The notes: generated by a model from the sequence alone, not told the origin. 64,000 bases of DNA from Imbroritus primus (GCA_000272025.2 AKCV02000026.1:124001-188000), one strand, 5' to 3'. Shown: positions 1 to 10,114, counted from the first letter of the stretch. Numbers and translations: made by a program.

Positions 1-91
1 TATGTTGCGAAGCTACAGCGGCAATATGCTCCTGGCAGTGCGTGGAGCTGACAGGGAAAGCAGGTACAACGTGGGCACAAACAGCGGGCAC

Positions 92-120
92 AAAAAAAGC
101 GGCCTGGATAGCCGCTTTTT
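92..120 (-). terminator. rho-independent terminator of adk
   Basis: A perfect 10-bp stem (94-103 with 111-120) encloses a 7-nt loop. A-tracts lie on the left and T-tracts on the right, so the hairpin can work in both directions. It lies about 36 bp past the adk stop codon on the minus strand. Nothing codable was recognised in bases 1-91. Confidence 0.8.
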
Positions 121-155
121 CAGGGATGCCGGTTAGAGCCGGCATCGCAGGTAGC

Positions 156-1206
<1,051 letters not shown>

Positions 1207-2007
1207 TCAGCGTGCCGACAGTTCCGCCCAGTGGGCCCGCACATAGGCGAGATCGTCCGGCGTATCGATGCCCGGCGCGGGCGGGGCATCCGAGATCATC
1301 ACGGCGATGCGCTCCCCATGCCACATGGCGCGCAGCTGTTCGAGCGACTCGGCGGCTTCCGTGGGCGCCACGGCAAGCGTCGGATAACGCCGCAGGAAAC
1401 CGCAGCGATAGGCGTAGATGCCGATGTGCCGGTACACAGGGGTGGGCGGCAGCGGGCGCGCCGCCGGCCTGGCGTCAGCTGCCCAGCCGTCGCGGTACCA
1501 CGGAATGGGCGCGCGGGAAAAATAGTGGGCGCGGCCGGCCTGGTCGAGCACGACCTTGACCACGTTCGGATTGAAGATGTCTTCTGGAGACGTGATTGCA
1601 TGGGCGGCGGTCGAGATCGCGCATTCCCCGCGTTGCGCCAGTTGCTGGGCGACGGCGTCGATGAGCGCGGGTGCGATGAGCGGCTCGTCGCCCTGCACAT
1701 TCACGACCAGTTCGTCGTCGGGCAGGGCCAGGCGCTCGACCACTTCAGCCAGCCGGTCGGTACCGGACGGATGGTCGGCACGCGTCATCACGACTTCGAT
1801 GGCGTTGGCGCGGCAGGCGGTGACGACATCGTCGTCATCGGTGGCGACCACCACGCGCGTGGCGGAAGCCAGGTGTGCGCGTTCAGCCACGCGCACGACC
1901 ATTGGCTTGCCGGCGATGTCGGCGAGTGGCTTGCCCGGCAGGCGGGTCGAGGCCATGCGCGCCGGGATGATGACGGAGAACGGAACATGCGCCATGGCAG
2001 TTGGCAT
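1207..2007 (-). CDS. kdsB: 3-deoxy-manno-octulosonate cytidylyltransferase (CMP-KDO synthetase)
   Basis: Activates KDO with CTP for attachment to lipid A, a step in LPS inner-core synthesis in the cytosol. The 266-residue protein carries the nucleotidyltransferase start [18 protein letters not shown], the motif [10 protein letters not shown], and NVQGDEPLI, which supplies metal-binding Asp. The ATG at 2007 shares one base with the stop of the Trm112-like gene (TAATG), suggesting translational coupling; an alternative ATG lies at 1995. It belongs to the run exbB-exbD-lpxK-Trm112-kdsB. Confidence 0.96.
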   Translation of the reverse strand: MPTAMAHVPFSVIIPARMASTRLPGKPLADIAGKPMVVRVAERAHLASATRVVVATDDDDVVTACRANAIEVVMTRADHPSGTDRLAEVVERLALPDDELVVNVQGDEPLIAPALIDAVAQQLAQRGECAISTAAHAITSPEDIFNPNVVKVVLDQAGRAHYFSRAPIPWYRDGWAADARPAARPLPPTPVYRHIGIYAYRCGFLRRYPTLAVAPTEAAESLEQLRAMWHGERIAVMISDAPPAPGIDTPDDLAYVRAHWAELSAR

Positions 2008-2225
2008 TACGCGGCGGGCGGGGCCGGATCGACGGGATCGACCGGGGTCACCACGCGGCCTGGCACCGTCTGGCGGGCCTCGTCGGCCAGCATGACGGGA
2101 ATGCCATCACGGATCGGGTAGGCGAGCTTGTCGGCATGACAGATCAGTTCCTGGGCGTTACGGTCATATTCGAGCTTGCTCTTGCAGAGCGGGCAGACGA
2201 GGATTTCGAGCAGCCGGTTATCCAT
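2007..2225 (-). CDS. Trm112/YcaR family zinc-ribbon-like small protein
   Basis: A 72-residue protein of the Trm112-like family (E. coli YcaR), commonly found between lpxK and kdsB. It begins [18 protein letters not shown] with a CPLC pair. Only two more cysteine-like zinc-ligand positions would complete a ribbon, and of these a single Cys in [18 protein letters not shown] is visible. The ATG at 2225 is chosen because AAGGA lies 7 bases upstream on the minus strand; a longer frame to 2261 lacks this. It overlaps the lpxK 3' end by 8 bp and the kdsB start by one base. Its partner in bacteria is not established. Confidence 0.88.
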   Translation of the reverse strand: MDNRLLEILVCPLCKSKLEYDRNAQELICHADKLAYPIRDGIPVMLADEARQTVPGRVVTPVDPVDPAPPAA

Positions 2226-3309
2226 GGTGGGTTCCTTGAGCGGGGTCGCGGGCAGCGCCATGGGCTGCCACGCGGTCGCGCACCAGATCGATCAGGCCGG
2301 CATCGATGACCGGCGTCGTCGGGACGACCCAGATGCGCGGATCAGTCAGATGCTCGCATTTTACGGCATCCTTTTCGGTGATCAGGATGACGTCGGCCTG
2401 TTCGGCCGCCGGCGTGACAAAAGGGTCGGCCGAAAAATCGTAATGATCCGGGAGGGCGAGCGTGGCCGGCTGCAGGCCGGCGCTGCGTATGGTGGCGAAG
2501 AAGCGTTCCGGATGGCCAATGCCCGCCGCAGCGAAGACGCGCTGCCCGGCAAAGGCAGGCAGCGGTTTGCGCAGCAGCGGATCGCTGAGCTGCCAGGCGT
2601 CGTCGGGCAGCAGACGCATACCGAATGTACCGGGCCGGTCAGGTGTAGCAATGAAGTGCGGGTCATTCATCAGCGTGGCATCGCGCGGGCGGTCCAGCGG
2701 TTCGCGCAGCGGTCCGGCCGGCAGTGGCAAGCCGTTGCCGCCGAGGCGGCTGTCGAACACCACGATTTCCACATCGCGCTGCAACCGGTAATGCTGCAGG
2801 CCGTCATCGCACACCAGCACATTGCAACTGGCGTGGCAGGCCAGCAGGGTCTGTGCGCAGACCACGCGGTCGGGAAACACCCACACTGGCACACCCGTGG
2901 CGCGGGCGATCAGCAACGGTTCGTCGCCGACCTCGCCGGCTGGCGTGGCGGGCTTGACCTGGCGCGGGCGTTCGAGTGTCACGCCGTAGCCGCGTGAAAT
3001 CACCCCCGGCCGCAGTCCGGCGGCCAGCAGGCCCTGCACGAGCGCGATCACGGCCGGCGTCTTGCCTGCTCCGCCGACCGTCACGTTACCAACGATCACC
3101 ACGGGCACCGGGACACGTATCGACCTCAGCCAGCCACGCCGGTACGCCACGCGGCGCATGCTGGCGATCAGGCGAAACAGCAGGCCGAGCGGCAGCAGGG
3201 ACCAGGCCAGGACGCCGCGTCGCTGCCATTGCCGCGTAATGAAGGTGCTGATGCGCGTACCCAGCGTGGTGCGGAAGGCCGGGCGCGATGTCGGCTGGGC
3301 GTTGGGCAT
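2218..3309 (-). CDS. lpxK: tetraacyldisaccharide 4'-kinase
   Basis: Phosphorylates the 4' position of the lipid A disaccharide precursor at the inner face of the cytoplasmic membrane. The 363-residue protein has an N-terminal hydrophobic segment (about 34-50) and the P-loop [12 protein letters not shown] at 74-85. Further LpxK motifs are SRGYG, the VCDDGLQH stretch and a late ITEKDAVK. Length is a little above E. coli LpxK. It starts 2 bp after the exbD stop and overlaps the next gene, consistent with one transcript from exbB. Confidence 0.96.
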   Translation of the reverse strand: MPNAQPTSRPAFRTTLGTRISTFITRQWQRRGVLAWSLLPLGLLFRLIASMRRVAYRRGWLRSIRVPVPVVIVGNVTVGGAGKTPAVIALVQGLLAAGLRPGVISRGYGVTLERPRQVKPATPAGEVGDEPLLIARATGVPVWVFPDRVVCAQTLLACHASCNVLVCDDGLQHYRLQRDVEIVVFDSRLGGNGLPLPAGPLREPLDRPRDATLMNDPHFIATPDRPGTFGMRLLPDDAWQLSDPLLRKPLPAFAGQRVFAAAGIGHPERFFATIRSAGLQPATLALPDHYDFSADPFVTPAAEQADVILITEKDAVKCEHLTDPRIWVVPTTPVIDAGLIDLVRDRVAAHGAARDPAQGTHHG

Positions 3310-3311
3310 GA

Positions 3312-3737
3312 TCAGCGGGCTGTTTGCGTTTGCGCGGCAAAGGTCAGCCGGTCGAGCCCCGCTTCACGCGCGGCCTGCATGGCAGTGACTACCATCTGGT
3401 GGGCGGCCTGCGCATCCGCACTGATGATCAGTACGGGCTCGCCGCTAGCCGCCTGCCGGGCGGCACCGAGGGCAGACGCCAGGGTCGCGACGGAAGGGTT
3501 GTCGATGCGCTTGCGGTCGATGGAGTAATCGCCGCCTGCACTGATGCCCATGACAATCTCGCGCGGACGTTCCTGCGCGCGCTCCGTGTCGGCAGTCGGC
3601 AGCTGGATCTGCAGTTCGGTGTATTTCGAATAAGTGGTGGTGACCATCAGGAAGATCAGGATCACCAGCAGCACGTCGATCAGCGGAATCAGATTGATTT
3701 CCGGTTCTTCGCGCCGGGCATGTGGACGGAATCGCAT
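3312..3737 (-). CDS. exbD: ExbD/TolR family biopolymer transport protein
   Basis: Inner-membrane protein that, with ExbB, uses the proton gradient to energise TonB-dependent outer-membrane transport. The 141-residue protein has a short cytoplasmic N-terminus, one membrane helix (about 16-36) with the conserved Asp21 in [12 protein letters not shown], and a periplasmic domain. It follows exbB by 13 bp. TolR is the alternative. Absence of tolA, tolB or pal nearby, and the position next to lpxK, favour the ExbD assignment usual in Burkholderiaceae. No tonB gene is in the window. Confidence 0.88.
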   Translation of the reverse strand: MRFRPHARREEPEINLIPLIDVLLVILIFLMVTTTYSKYTELQIQLPTADTERAQERPREIVMGISAGGDYSIDRKRIDNPSVATLASALGAARQAASGEPVLIISADAQAAHQMVVTAMQAAREAGLDRLTFAAQTQTAR

Positions 3738-3750
3738 GCGGTCCGTCCGT

Positions 3751-4374
3751 TCAGCCGTGCCGGACCGGCAGGATCGCGTCGAGATACATGGTGGCGCGAT
3801 GCTCCAGCTCTGCCACGTAGTCGTCCACCGTACGGCGGAAGTGACGCCACGCGATCAGGGCGGGAATCGCCACGATCAGGCCGAAGGCGGTGTTGTACAA
3901 GGCGATCGAGATACCGTGCGCCAGTTGTTGCGGATTGGTACTGCCGCCTGCCGACTGGCTGCCGAAGATCTCGATCATGCCGATGACCGTGCCAAGCAGG
4001 CCCAGCAATGGTGCGACGGCGGCGATGGTGCCGAGGGCATTGAGATACCGTTCGAGCTGATGCGCCACGCGACGGCCGGCTTCTTCCACCGCTTCCTTCG
4101 CGGCGTCGCGCGTGGTGTGTGGATGCAGAACCACATGGCGCAGGCCGGCAGCCAGCACGCGGCCAAGCGGGGAATTCTGTTCCAGCGTATTCACGACTTC
4201 CGGCGTTGCGCGGCGCTGATGCGCGACCTGCAAGGCTTCTTCATACAGGCGGGCGGGCAGGATCTTCTTGCGTTGCAGCGAGACAAAGCGCTCGACGATC
4301 AACGCCAGGGCAATGACGGAGGCCAGGAGCAGCGGCCAGATGGGCCAGCCGGCGGCTTGGATGATGGCGAACAC
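3751..4374 (-). CDS. exbB: MotA/TolQ/ExbB proton channel family protein
   Basis: Three-helix inner-membrane partner of ExbD in the proton channel that drives TonB. The 207-residue protein has helices at about 12-30, 120-142 and 162-180, the last two containing the family's glycine-rich motif APLLGLLGTVIGMIEIF. Translation appears to start at GTG (4374), with GAGG about 10 bases upstream. It is the first gene of the exbB-exbD-lpxK-Trm112-kdsB run; its promoter should lie in 4375-4740, where repeat copy A is found. Confidence 0.9.
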   Translation of the reverse strand: MFAIIQAAGWPIWPLLLASVIALALIVERFVSLQRKKILPARLYEEALQVAHQRRATPEVVNTLEQNSPLGRVLAAGLRHVVLHPHTTRDAAKEAVEEAGRRVAHQLERYLNALGTIAAVAPLLGLLGTVIGMIEIFGSQSAGGSTNPQQLAHGISIALYNTAFGLIVAIPALIAWRHFRRTVDDYVAELEHRATMYLDAILPVRHG

Positions 4375-4537
4375 GGGAACCTCGGTCGGATGGTGAGCGG
4401 ACGCGTCGGATTACGCTCGCGGAACGCCATCCGGCACGGGCACGCATGACACGGTTGACACGCGCCTGCGGTGCACAAAACAGGGTGCACTCTACCGCGC
4501 GGTGTGCATCGGGGCAAGACAGCAGCGGTCCCGGCTT

Positions 4538-4649
4538 TCCACAAGTGTGGCGGACAGCACTGTGGACGGCATGTGGACAAGTCCCGGACAAGTGACCTAA
4601 CCCGATGATTTTAAAAGATGCGCAGAGGTGCGCCTATTTTTTGGGCAGG
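4538..4649 (+). repeat. 112-bp direct repeat, copy A (left flank of tct block)
   Basis: This segment aligns over its full 112 bp with 7565-7676 in the same orientation. The first 78 positions align without a gap and 56 are identical by hand count, including TCCACA, CGGACAG, ACTGTGGA, TGTGGA, CCGGACAA and TGATTTTAAA at identical spacing. The rest (GAGGTG, a T-run, GCAGG) aligns with two compensating one-base shifts. The pair encloses tctA-tctB-marR. Confidence 0.75.
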
Positions 4650-4703
4650 TGTGTGGCAGGCATGACGGTGCAGGCAGGCGCGTGGGCAGGTCTTCGCCTC
4701 TGG

Positions 4704-4729
4704 CCCCGGCATGTGGCTCCATGCCGGGG
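4704..4729 (-). terminator. hairpin after tctA
   Basis: Perfect 9-bp stem (4704-4712 with 4721-4729) and an 8-nt loop, 12 bp past the tctA stop. There is no T-tract in the minus-strand direction, so termination is inferred from position and stem strength only. Confidence 0.45.
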
Positions 4730-4740
4730 TGGCGGTCCTC

Positions 4741-6243
4741 CTACTCTTCCTGGAAGGCGACTTCGCGGGTCTGCCGCACGGCGGGCAGCGCGACGATGGC
4801 CACCAGCAATGCCGCGCCGATCAGCAGCGACACCGAGATGGGCCGTGTTACGAAGACCGAGAAATCACCGCGCGACAGCAGCATCGCACGCCGGAAGTTC
4901 TCCTCCATCATCGGCCCGAGCACGAAACCGAGCAGCAGGGGCGCCGGTTCCAGTGCGAGCTTGACGAATACGTAGCCGATGAGGCCGAATGCCGCCGCCT
5001 GGAACACATCGAAGGTATTGTTGTTGACCGAGTACACGCCAATCGAACAGAACACCAGGATCGCCGGATACAGGTAGCGGTACGGAACCTTGAGCAGCTT
5101 GACCCACAGGCCGATCATCGGCAGGTTCAGCACGATAAGCATCAGGTTGCCGATCCACATCGATGCGATCAGGCCCCAGAACAGCGCGGGGTCGCTCGTC
5201 ATCACCTGCGGGCCGGGCTGGATGTTGTGGATCGTCATGGCGCCTACCATCAGCGCCATCACCACATTCGACGGGATGCCGAGCGTCAGCAGCGGAATGA
5301 ACGAGGTCTGCGAGCCGGCATTGTTGGCGGCCTCCGGACCTGCCACCCCTTCGATGGCGCCCTTGCCGAATTCCTCCGGATACTTCGACAGCTTCTTCTC
5401 CACCGTATAGGCCGCAAACGACGAGAGCGTCGCGCCGCCGCCGGGCAGGATGCCGAGCAGGGTGCCGATGGTCGTGCCGCGGACCACCGCCGGCCACATG
5501 CGCCGGAAATCGCGTGCTGCCGGAAAGAGGTTGGTGATGCGGTTGGTAAACGTCTCGCGCTTCTCGCGCTGCTCGAGGTTGATGATGATTTCGGCAAAAC
5601 CGAACAGGCCCATGGCCAGCGCCACGAAATTCAGGCCGTCCGTGAGTTCCGGAATATCGAAGGAGAAGCGTGCCGCGCCCGAGTTTACATCGGTACCAAC
5701 CAGGCCAAAGATCAGTCCGAGGATGATCATGCCGACGGCCTTGATCAGCGAACCGGATGCCAGCACGACCGCGCCGATCAGGCCCAGCACCATCAGCGAA
5801 AAATATTCGGCGGGACCGAATTTGAACGCCAGTTCCGACATCGGTGTCGCAAAGGCAGCCAGCACCAGCGTGGCCACGCAGCCGGCTGCGAAGGAGCTGA
5901 TTCCGGCGGTGGCCAATGCGACACCGGCACGTCCCTTGCGCGCCATCTGGTATCCGTCGATGGCGGTGACGACAGACGACGATTCCCCGGGCAGGTTCAC
6001 CAGAATCGCCGTTGTCGATCCGCCGTACTGCGCGCCGTAGTAAATGCCGGCCAGCATGATGAGCGCAGCCACCGGGGGCAAGGCGTACGTGGCCGGCAGC
6101 AGCATGGCGATGGTCGCCGACGGACCGAGCCCGGGCAGCACACCGATGAGTGTGCCGAGCAGGCATCCGACAAAGGCATAGGTGATGTTCTGCAAGCTGA
6201 GCGCGGTCGAGAAACCGAGCATGAGGTGGTCAATCAGTTCCAT
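4741..6243 (-). CDS. tctA: tripartite tricarboxylate transporter large membrane subunit (TctA family)
   Basis: Large integral-membrane subunit of a tripartite tricarboxylate (TTT) transporter, which takes up carboxylates delivered by a periplasmic Bug/TctC receptor. The 500-residue protein is hydrophobic throughout, with glycine-rich membrane segments such as GCLLGTLIGVLPGLGPSA near the N-terminus and a second internal GTLLGILPGGGATLSSF, reflecting the family's internal duplication. The start at 6243 has GAGGTG upstream. It lies 8 bp after tctB. No tctC gene is adjacent, so the receptor must be encoded elsewhere; two candidates are at 18587 and 29105. Confidence 0.93.
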   Translation of the reverse strand: MELIDHLMLGFSTALSLQNITYAFVGCLLGTLIGVLPGLGPSATIAMLLPATYALPPVAALIMLAGIYYGAQYGGSTTAILVNLPGESSSVVTAIDGYQMARKGRAGVALATAGISSFAAGCVATLVLAAFATPMSELAFKFGPAEYFSLMVLGLIGAVVLASGSLIKAVGMIILGLIFGLVGTDVNSGAARFSFDIPELTDGLNFVALAMGLFGFAEIIINLEQREKRETFTNRITNLFPAARDFRRMWPAVVRGTTIGTLLGILPGGGATLSSFAAYTVEKKLSKYPEEFGKGAIEGVAGPEAANNAGSQTSFIPLLTLGIPSNVVMALMVGAMTIHNIQPGPQVMTSDPALFWGLIASMWIGNLMLIVLNLPMIGLWVKLLKVPYRYLYPAILVFCSIGVYSVNNNTFDVFQAAAFGLIGYVFVKLALEPAPLLLGFVLGPMMEENFRRAMLLSRGDFSVFVTRPISVSLLIGAALLVAIVALPAVRQTREVAFQEE

Positions 6244-6251
6244 GTCTCACC

Positions 6252-6722
6252 TCACTCGATAAACGACGGCCAGACTGGCAGTTGGAGGTTGAGGCCATAG
6301 ATGAACGCCCCGAGCGAGATGGACAGCAGCAGCAACGCGTTCAGCACCGCGCCTTTCCAGCCGAACTCATGGCTGGCCATGCTGGCGAGAATCACCATCA
6401 GCACCAGCGAGAGCGCCAGGCCGAGAGGCCGCAGTAGCAGGCCGAACAGCACTACCGAACCGAGCACCCAGACCGTGGTGCGCATATCGAGATGCGGAAT
6501 GGTGTCGCGCTCCGCACTGATCCGTAGCGATTGAAGCAGCACGATCACGCCGATCACGGCAAGGATGATCCCCAGCCAGAAGGGAAAATACCCCGGCCCC
6601 ATGCGGGCTGCAGTGCCCATCGTGTAGCCGGTTGAGACATACGACACGTTTGCGCCGACGACCATGTAAAGCAGGCCGGCAGCGAAGCCTTTCTGGCTGC
6701 GAATTTTTAACGAACGACGCAT
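6252..6722 (-). CDS. tctB: tripartite tricarboxylate transporter small membrane subunit (TctB family)
   Basis: Small membrane subunit of the TTT transporter, partner of TctA. The 156-residue protein has about four membrane segments (near residues 13-30, 44-60, 82-98 and 105-150) and the family's GPGYFPFWLG motif after the first helix. The ATG at 6722 is chosen because a strong GGAGGTG ribosome site lies 5 bases upstream on the minus strand; a longer frame to 6779 would run through that site. It is divergent from the marR gene at 7072, which may control it. Confidence 0.9.
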   Translation of the reverse strand: MRRSLKIRSQKGFAAGLLYMVVGANVSYVSTGYTMGTAARMGPGYFPFWLGIILAVIGVIVLLQSLRISAERDTIPHLDMRTTVWVLGSVVLFGLLLRPLGLALSLVLMVILASMASHEFGWKGAVLNALLLLSISLGAFIYGLNLQLPVWPSFIE

Positions 6723-7071
6723 CACACCTCCATCTTGAGTTGACGTATGGGCACAGCGGATCAGGGTTCTTGGCGGCAAGATGTGCCGCCAGGGCGTGCA
6801 TAGGCCGCCATGTGGACACCATGCGCATCGCGCACGGCATTCGCCTCGAGAGCAACGCTCTGAGGAAATCAGGTCTTCAGAAGATTTAAGTCATGGTATG
6901 ACATAAATTACATCACAGCATGAGGTATTACCCTAGGCGCCGGGTAATCCCGATCTGGAGGCGCACTGCACGAAGAGCGTCGCGGACCCAGGTGAGGTAA
7001 GCGCGTGCCGCCGGGCATGTGATAGATTCGTTACGCGCTACATCCGGATCGACCAGCCCTGTTTTGATGCC
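6723..7071. promoter_or_regulatory. divergent tctB-marR control region with two inverted repeats
   Basis: 349 bp between the divergent starts. It includes an AT-rich part around 6880-6930 and two inverted repeats: GTCAT-GGT-ATGAC at 6890-6902, and ATTACCC at 6927-6933 with GGGTAAT at 6942-6948 (8-nt spacer). MarR-family proteins bind short palindromes in such divergent regions, so these are the candidate operators. Which of them, if either, is bound is inference. Confidence 0.45.
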
Positions 7072-7500
7072 ATGCCACGTAAAACCGCACCCGTCATGCC
7101 GAAGGAAACGCTCGAGCTCCTCTCCGAGTTCCGTTACCGACTGCGGCACTTCCTGCGTTTTAGCGAAGAAGCAGCCAAGGAGGCTGGCATTACCGTCTTG
7201 CAGTACCAGGTCCTCGTCCATCTCGGAGGATTTCCAGGGCGGGACTGGGCCACGATCAGTGAACTGGCGGAGCGCCTGCAGTCCCAGCCGCACGGGGTCG
7301 TTGCGCTGATCACGCGTTGTGAAGATCTCGGGCTGGTGCGGCGCGTGCACAGCGTGACCGACCGCCGGCAGGTCGAGGTGCACATGACAGCCCGCGGCCG
7401 GAAGTGTCTTGACATGCTGGCGGCCCGCCATTGGGAAATGCTTCCCGCGTTGGCGCAGGCGCTTCATGCGCTGGGCGATGATCTGGGCGGCAAGCGTTAA
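7072..7500 (+). CDS. MarR family transcriptional regulator
   Basis: A 142-residue winged-helix regulator of the MarR family, dimeric and usually a repressor relieved by a small phenolic or carboxylate ligand. Visible features are the dimerisation helices at both ends, the recognition region TISELAERLQSQPHGVVALI (about 61-80) and the wing with the family-typical D-R-R: VHSVTDRRQVEVHMTARG. It is divergent from tctB-tctA, suggesting control of that transporter. An alternative start is the ATG at 7096. The ribosome site before 7072 is weak. Confidence 0.88.
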   Translation: MPRKTAPVMPKETLELLSEFRYRLRHFLRFSEEAAKEAGITVLQYQVLVHLGGFPGRDWATISELAERLQSQPHGVVALITRCEDLGLVRRVHSVTDRRQVEVHMTARGRKCLDMLAARHWEMLPALAQALHALGDDLGGKR

Positions 7501-7564
7501 TTCGCACGCTGCGGCGGCTGACTGTGCGTCGGGGCACGTGCCTGGAAAGGAGTTCGCCTGGATG

Positions 7565-7676
7565 TCCACAGCGTTACCGGACAGAACTGTGGATGTTCTG
7601 TGGAAAACTGCCGGACAACAGCGATAAGCCTTTGATTTTAAATATTTTGTGAGGTGATGCTCACTTTTTGTGCAGG
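7565..7676 (+). repeat. 112-bp direct repeat, copy B (right flank of tct block)
   Basis: Partner of 4538-4649, same length and orientation (see copy A). It includes CGGACAG at 7578-7584 and TGATTTTAAA at 7633-7642, exactly 55 bases apart in both copies. It lies between marR and xseA. Confidence 0.75.
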
Positions 7677-7801
7677 CAGGGTGTTCGAGGTATTCTCTCG
7701 TGGTGGTCAGTCTGGCAAGTCTCCTGCAGGTCGCGTCAGAGGGGCGGAAAGTGATGTCCCGGCAATATGCGAGCCGTGCTTCGATCGACTCCCCCTAAAA
7801 G

Positions 7802-7810
7802 TGTGGATAA
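7802..7810 (-). promoter_or_regulatory. DnaA-box-like nonamer
   Basis: TGTGGATAA on the plus strand is the exact complement of the canonical DnaA box TTATCCACA. Looser TGTGGA motifs lie at 7589, 7600 and 7990 and in repeat copy A. A single perfect nonamer may be chance, and no origin genes are nearby. Confidence 0.3.
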
Positions 7811-7995
7811 CTCTGTGAATATCGTTGTGCAGATGCGCCAATCCATCGCGACATGCCCGCGAGAGCATGCGCTAGAGGGACCTGGATTCATGAAAATTTC
7901 CTTAATAAACAAGGTATTGATGCGTGTATGCGCGGCTTCCCGCGAGGGAGTATTGGCCGGGAATGTTGGCCTACACACAACTTTTGGCTGTGGAC

Positions 7996-9387
7996 ATGTC
8001 TGAGCCGTTCGAGACCAACGGATCTTCTTCCAGCGGCGATGCTGGCGGCAGTCTTGCGCGCGAAGTAATTTCTGTGGGCGAACTCAACCGTGCCATTGGT
8101 GGAGTCTTGCAGCGCAGCTTCCCGCTGGCGTGGATCCGCGGCGAAATCTCCAACTTCACGCGTGCGGCCAGCGGGCACTGGTATTTTTCGCTCAAGGACA
8201 AGCAGGCGCAGATCCGCTGCGTGATGTTCCGGGGACGCAACCAGCACGTGGATTTCACGCCGCGCGAGGGCGAGGCCGTGGAGGTACGCGCCCTGGTGTC
8301 GCTCTATGAACCGCGTGGTGAACTGCAGTTGAGCGTGGAAGCGGTGCGCCGGGCCGGGCTGGGCAATCTGTATGAAGCTTTTTTGCGCCTCAAGGCCAAG
8401 CTGGAGGCGGAAGGACTGTTCGACGCCAGCCGCAAACGGCCACTCCCGCAGCCGCCGCGCGCCATCGGCGTGATTACTTCGCTGCAGGCGGCTGCCTTGC
8501 GCGATGTGCTGACGACGCTGGCGCGCCGTGCGCCGCATATTCCGGTGGTGGTTTATCCGGTACCCGTGCAGGGCGTGGGCGCGGCTGACCGCATCGCCGC
8601 CATGCTCGACACCGCCGGGCGGCGTGGCGAAGTGGATGTTCTGCTACTGTGCCGTGGCGGCGGGAGCATCGAGGACTTGTGGAGTTTCAACGAAGAAGCA
8701 GTCGCCGCGGCCATCTGCCGCTCGCCCATCCCCGTGGTATGCGGTGTCGGTCACGAGACGGATATCACCATCGCAGATTTTGTCGCCGACGTGCGTGCGC
8801 CCACGCCCACGGCCGCAGCCGAACTAGTCAGCCCGGATCGCGCCCAGAAGCTGCGAGAACTGGCCGGCGGCTGGACTGCGCTGGCCGCCGCCATGCGCCG
8901 TGGGCTGGAACGGCGCCAGCAGGCGACCGACTGGCTGGCGCGCCGCGTGCGTAGCCCGCAGGCCGAACTGCGTGCCCGGCGCGTGCGCGTGGACGAGTGT
9001 GCACGACGTCTGGCCGATGCCATGCAGCGTCGGCTAGCCAGCCAACAGCACCGGCATGGTCTCCAGGCCATGCGGTTGCGGGCAGTCCGCCCAGATCCGG
9101 CACGCTTGCGCAGCCGGTTGGAACAGATCGGCTGGCGCTTGCGCCAGCGGATGCAGGCCGAAACCCGGCAGGCCGCCGCCGCCGTCCAGCAGGCTCAAGC
9201 CGCGCTCGAACTGCTCAATCCGCAACGGACCCTCGAGCGCGGATATGCCGTGTTGCTCGATCCGCGCGGCCGCGCCATACGCCATCCCGAAGCACTGCGT
9301 CCGCGCATGCGGCTCGAGGTGCGGCTGGCCGAAGGCGCTGCCGATGTCGAGCTCGCGCAGGTACAGCCTAAGCTGCTGGATCAGTAG
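7996..9387 (+). CDS. xseA: exodeoxyribonuclease VII large subunit
   Basis: Catalytic subunit of exonuclease VII, which degrades single-stranded DNA to short oligonucleotides and acts in repair. With the ATG at 7996 (MSEPFETNG) it has 463 residues, close to E. coli XseA (456); upstream in-frame starts at 7924 and 7963 give longer versions without conserved sequence. The N-terminal OB-fold ([24 protein letters not shown]) is followed by the catalytic domain with GVITS, the stretch [15 protein letters not shown], and VCGVGHETD. The C-terminal half is a coiled-coil rich in Arg and Gln. xseB is not in the window. Confidence 0.95.
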   Translation: MSEPFETNGSSSSGDAGGSLAREVISVGELNRAIGGVLQRSFPLAWIRGEISNFTRAASGHWYFSLKDKQAQIRCVMFRGRNQHVDFTPREGEAVEVRALVSLYEPRGELQLSVEAVRRAGLGNLYEAFLRLKAKLEAEGLFDASRKRPLPQPPRAIGVITSLQAAALRDVLTTLARRAPHIPVVVYPVPVQGVGAADRIAAMLDTAGRRGEVDVLLLCRGGGSIEDLWSFNEEAVAAAICRSPIPVVCGVGHETDITIADFVADVRAPTPTAAAELVSPDRAQKLRELAGGWTALAAAMRRGLERRQQATDWLARRVRSPQAELRARRVRVDECARRLADAMQRRLASQQHRHGLQAMRLRAVRPDPARLRSRLEQIGWRLRQRMQAETRQAAAAVQQAQAALELLNPQRTLERGYAVLLDPRGRAIRHPEALRPRMRLEVRLAEGAADVELAQVQPKLLDQ

Positions 9388-9405
9388 GGGAATGGGGCCG
9401 CGCGT

Positions 9406-9434
9406 TTGCGTGCACCCCGCAAGTCCCCTACAAT
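9406..9434 (+). promoter_or_regulatory. sigma-70-like promoter for sodB
   Basis: TTGCGT (9406-9411) and TACAAT (9429-9434) are separated by 17 bp. The -10 box ends 37 bp before the sodB ATG. The -10 matches five of six consensus bases; the -35 is weaker. Confidence 0.5.
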
Positions 9435-9471
9435 CAAAGCCCCACGCTACTTACCCACAGGGAACACAAGA

Positions 9472-10053
9472 ATGGAACATACTCTCCCGGCACTGCCGTA
9501 CGCGCTCGATGCACTCGCCCCCACGATCTCGAAGGAAACCCTCGAGTTCCACTATGGCAAGCATCACCAGACCTATGTCACCAACCTGAACAACCTGATC
9601 AAGGGCACCGAGTTCGAGAACCTGTCGCTCGAAGACATCGTCAAGAAATCGTCGGGCGGCGTGTTCAACAATGCCGCGCAAGTGTGGAACCACACCTTCT
9701 ACTGGAATGGCCTGTCGCCCAAGGGCGGCGGTGAGCCGACCGGCGCGCTGGCCGACGCCATCAACGCCAAGTGGGGTTCGTTCGCCAAGTTCCAGGAAGA
9801 GTTCACCAAGGTCGCCGTCGGCACCTTCGGTTCCGGCTGGGCCTGGCTCGTGAAGAAGGCCGACGGCTCGCTCGACCTCGTCTCCACCTCCAACGCCGCC
9901 ACGCCGCTGACCACCGACGCCAAGCCGCTGCTGACCTGCGACGTGTGGGAACACGCCTACTACATCGACTACCGCAACGCCCGTCCGAAGTACGTCGAAG
10001 GCTTCTGGAAGCTGGTCAACTGGGAATTCGTGGGCAAGAATTTCGCCGGCTGA
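9472..10053 (+). CDS. sodB: superoxide dismutase [Fe]
   Basis: Cytosolic dismutase converting superoxide to oxygen and hydrogen peroxide. The 193-residue protein, the E. coli SodB length, shows the four metal ligands His27, His74, Asp157 and His161 ([11 protein letters not shown]). Gln70 in [13 protein letters not shown] marks the iron type rather than manganese. The start at 9472 ([10 protein letters not shown]) matches the family and has AGGGAA upstream; a longer frame from 9406 overlaps the promoter and is rejected. It follows xseA by 84 bp. Confidence 0.97.
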   Translation: MEHTLPALPYALDALAPTISKETLEFHYGKHHQTYVTNLNNLIKGTEFENLSLEDIVKKSSGGVFNNAAQVWNHTFYWNGLSPKGGGEPTGALADAINAKWGSFAKFQEEFTKVAVGTFGSGWAWLVKKADGSLDLVSTSNAATPLTTDAKPLLTCDVWEHAYYIDYRNARPKYVEGFWKLVNWEFVGKNFAG

Positions 10054-10114
10054 GTTCGCTGTAGTGTGAGGGGAGGCGAGCTTCTTGGGCTACTTGCCTC
10101 ACCTTGCATGGTGC

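Larger units (their letters stand above)
4375..4740. other. intergenic region between tctA and exbB
   Basis: 366 bp between the tctA stop and the exbB start. It contains repeat copy A (4538-4649), several TGTGGA motifs, an AT-rich patch at 4606-4616 and, next to tctA, a strong GC hairpin at 4704-4729. No protein gene is supported here. Confidence 0.6.
7501..7995. other. intergenic region upstream of xseA
   Basis: 495 bp holding repeat copy B (7565-7676), an exact DnaA-box-like nonamer at 7802-7810, further TGTGGA motifs and AT-rich patches at 7632-7650 and 7885-7920. It must carry the xseA promoter. Open frames run in from upstream in the xseA frame (from 7924), but no conserved protein start is seen before 7996. 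Confidence 0.5.

Noticed and set aside
3312-4374. TolQ-TolR of the Tol-Pal system
   Set aside because: No tolA, tolB, pal or ybgC nearby, and the lpxK-linked position is that of ExbB/ExbD in this group.
4711-6300. Long plus-strand open frame (529 codons) opposite tctA
   Set aside because: It is antisense to a clear TctA family protein; its product is rich in His, Gln and Arg with no domain, a usual by-product of high GC codon bias.
7565-7998. Chromosome or plasmid replication origin
   Set aside because: There is only one perfect DnaA nonamer, and no dnaA, dnaN, gidA, rep or par gene is near; AT-rich patches are short.
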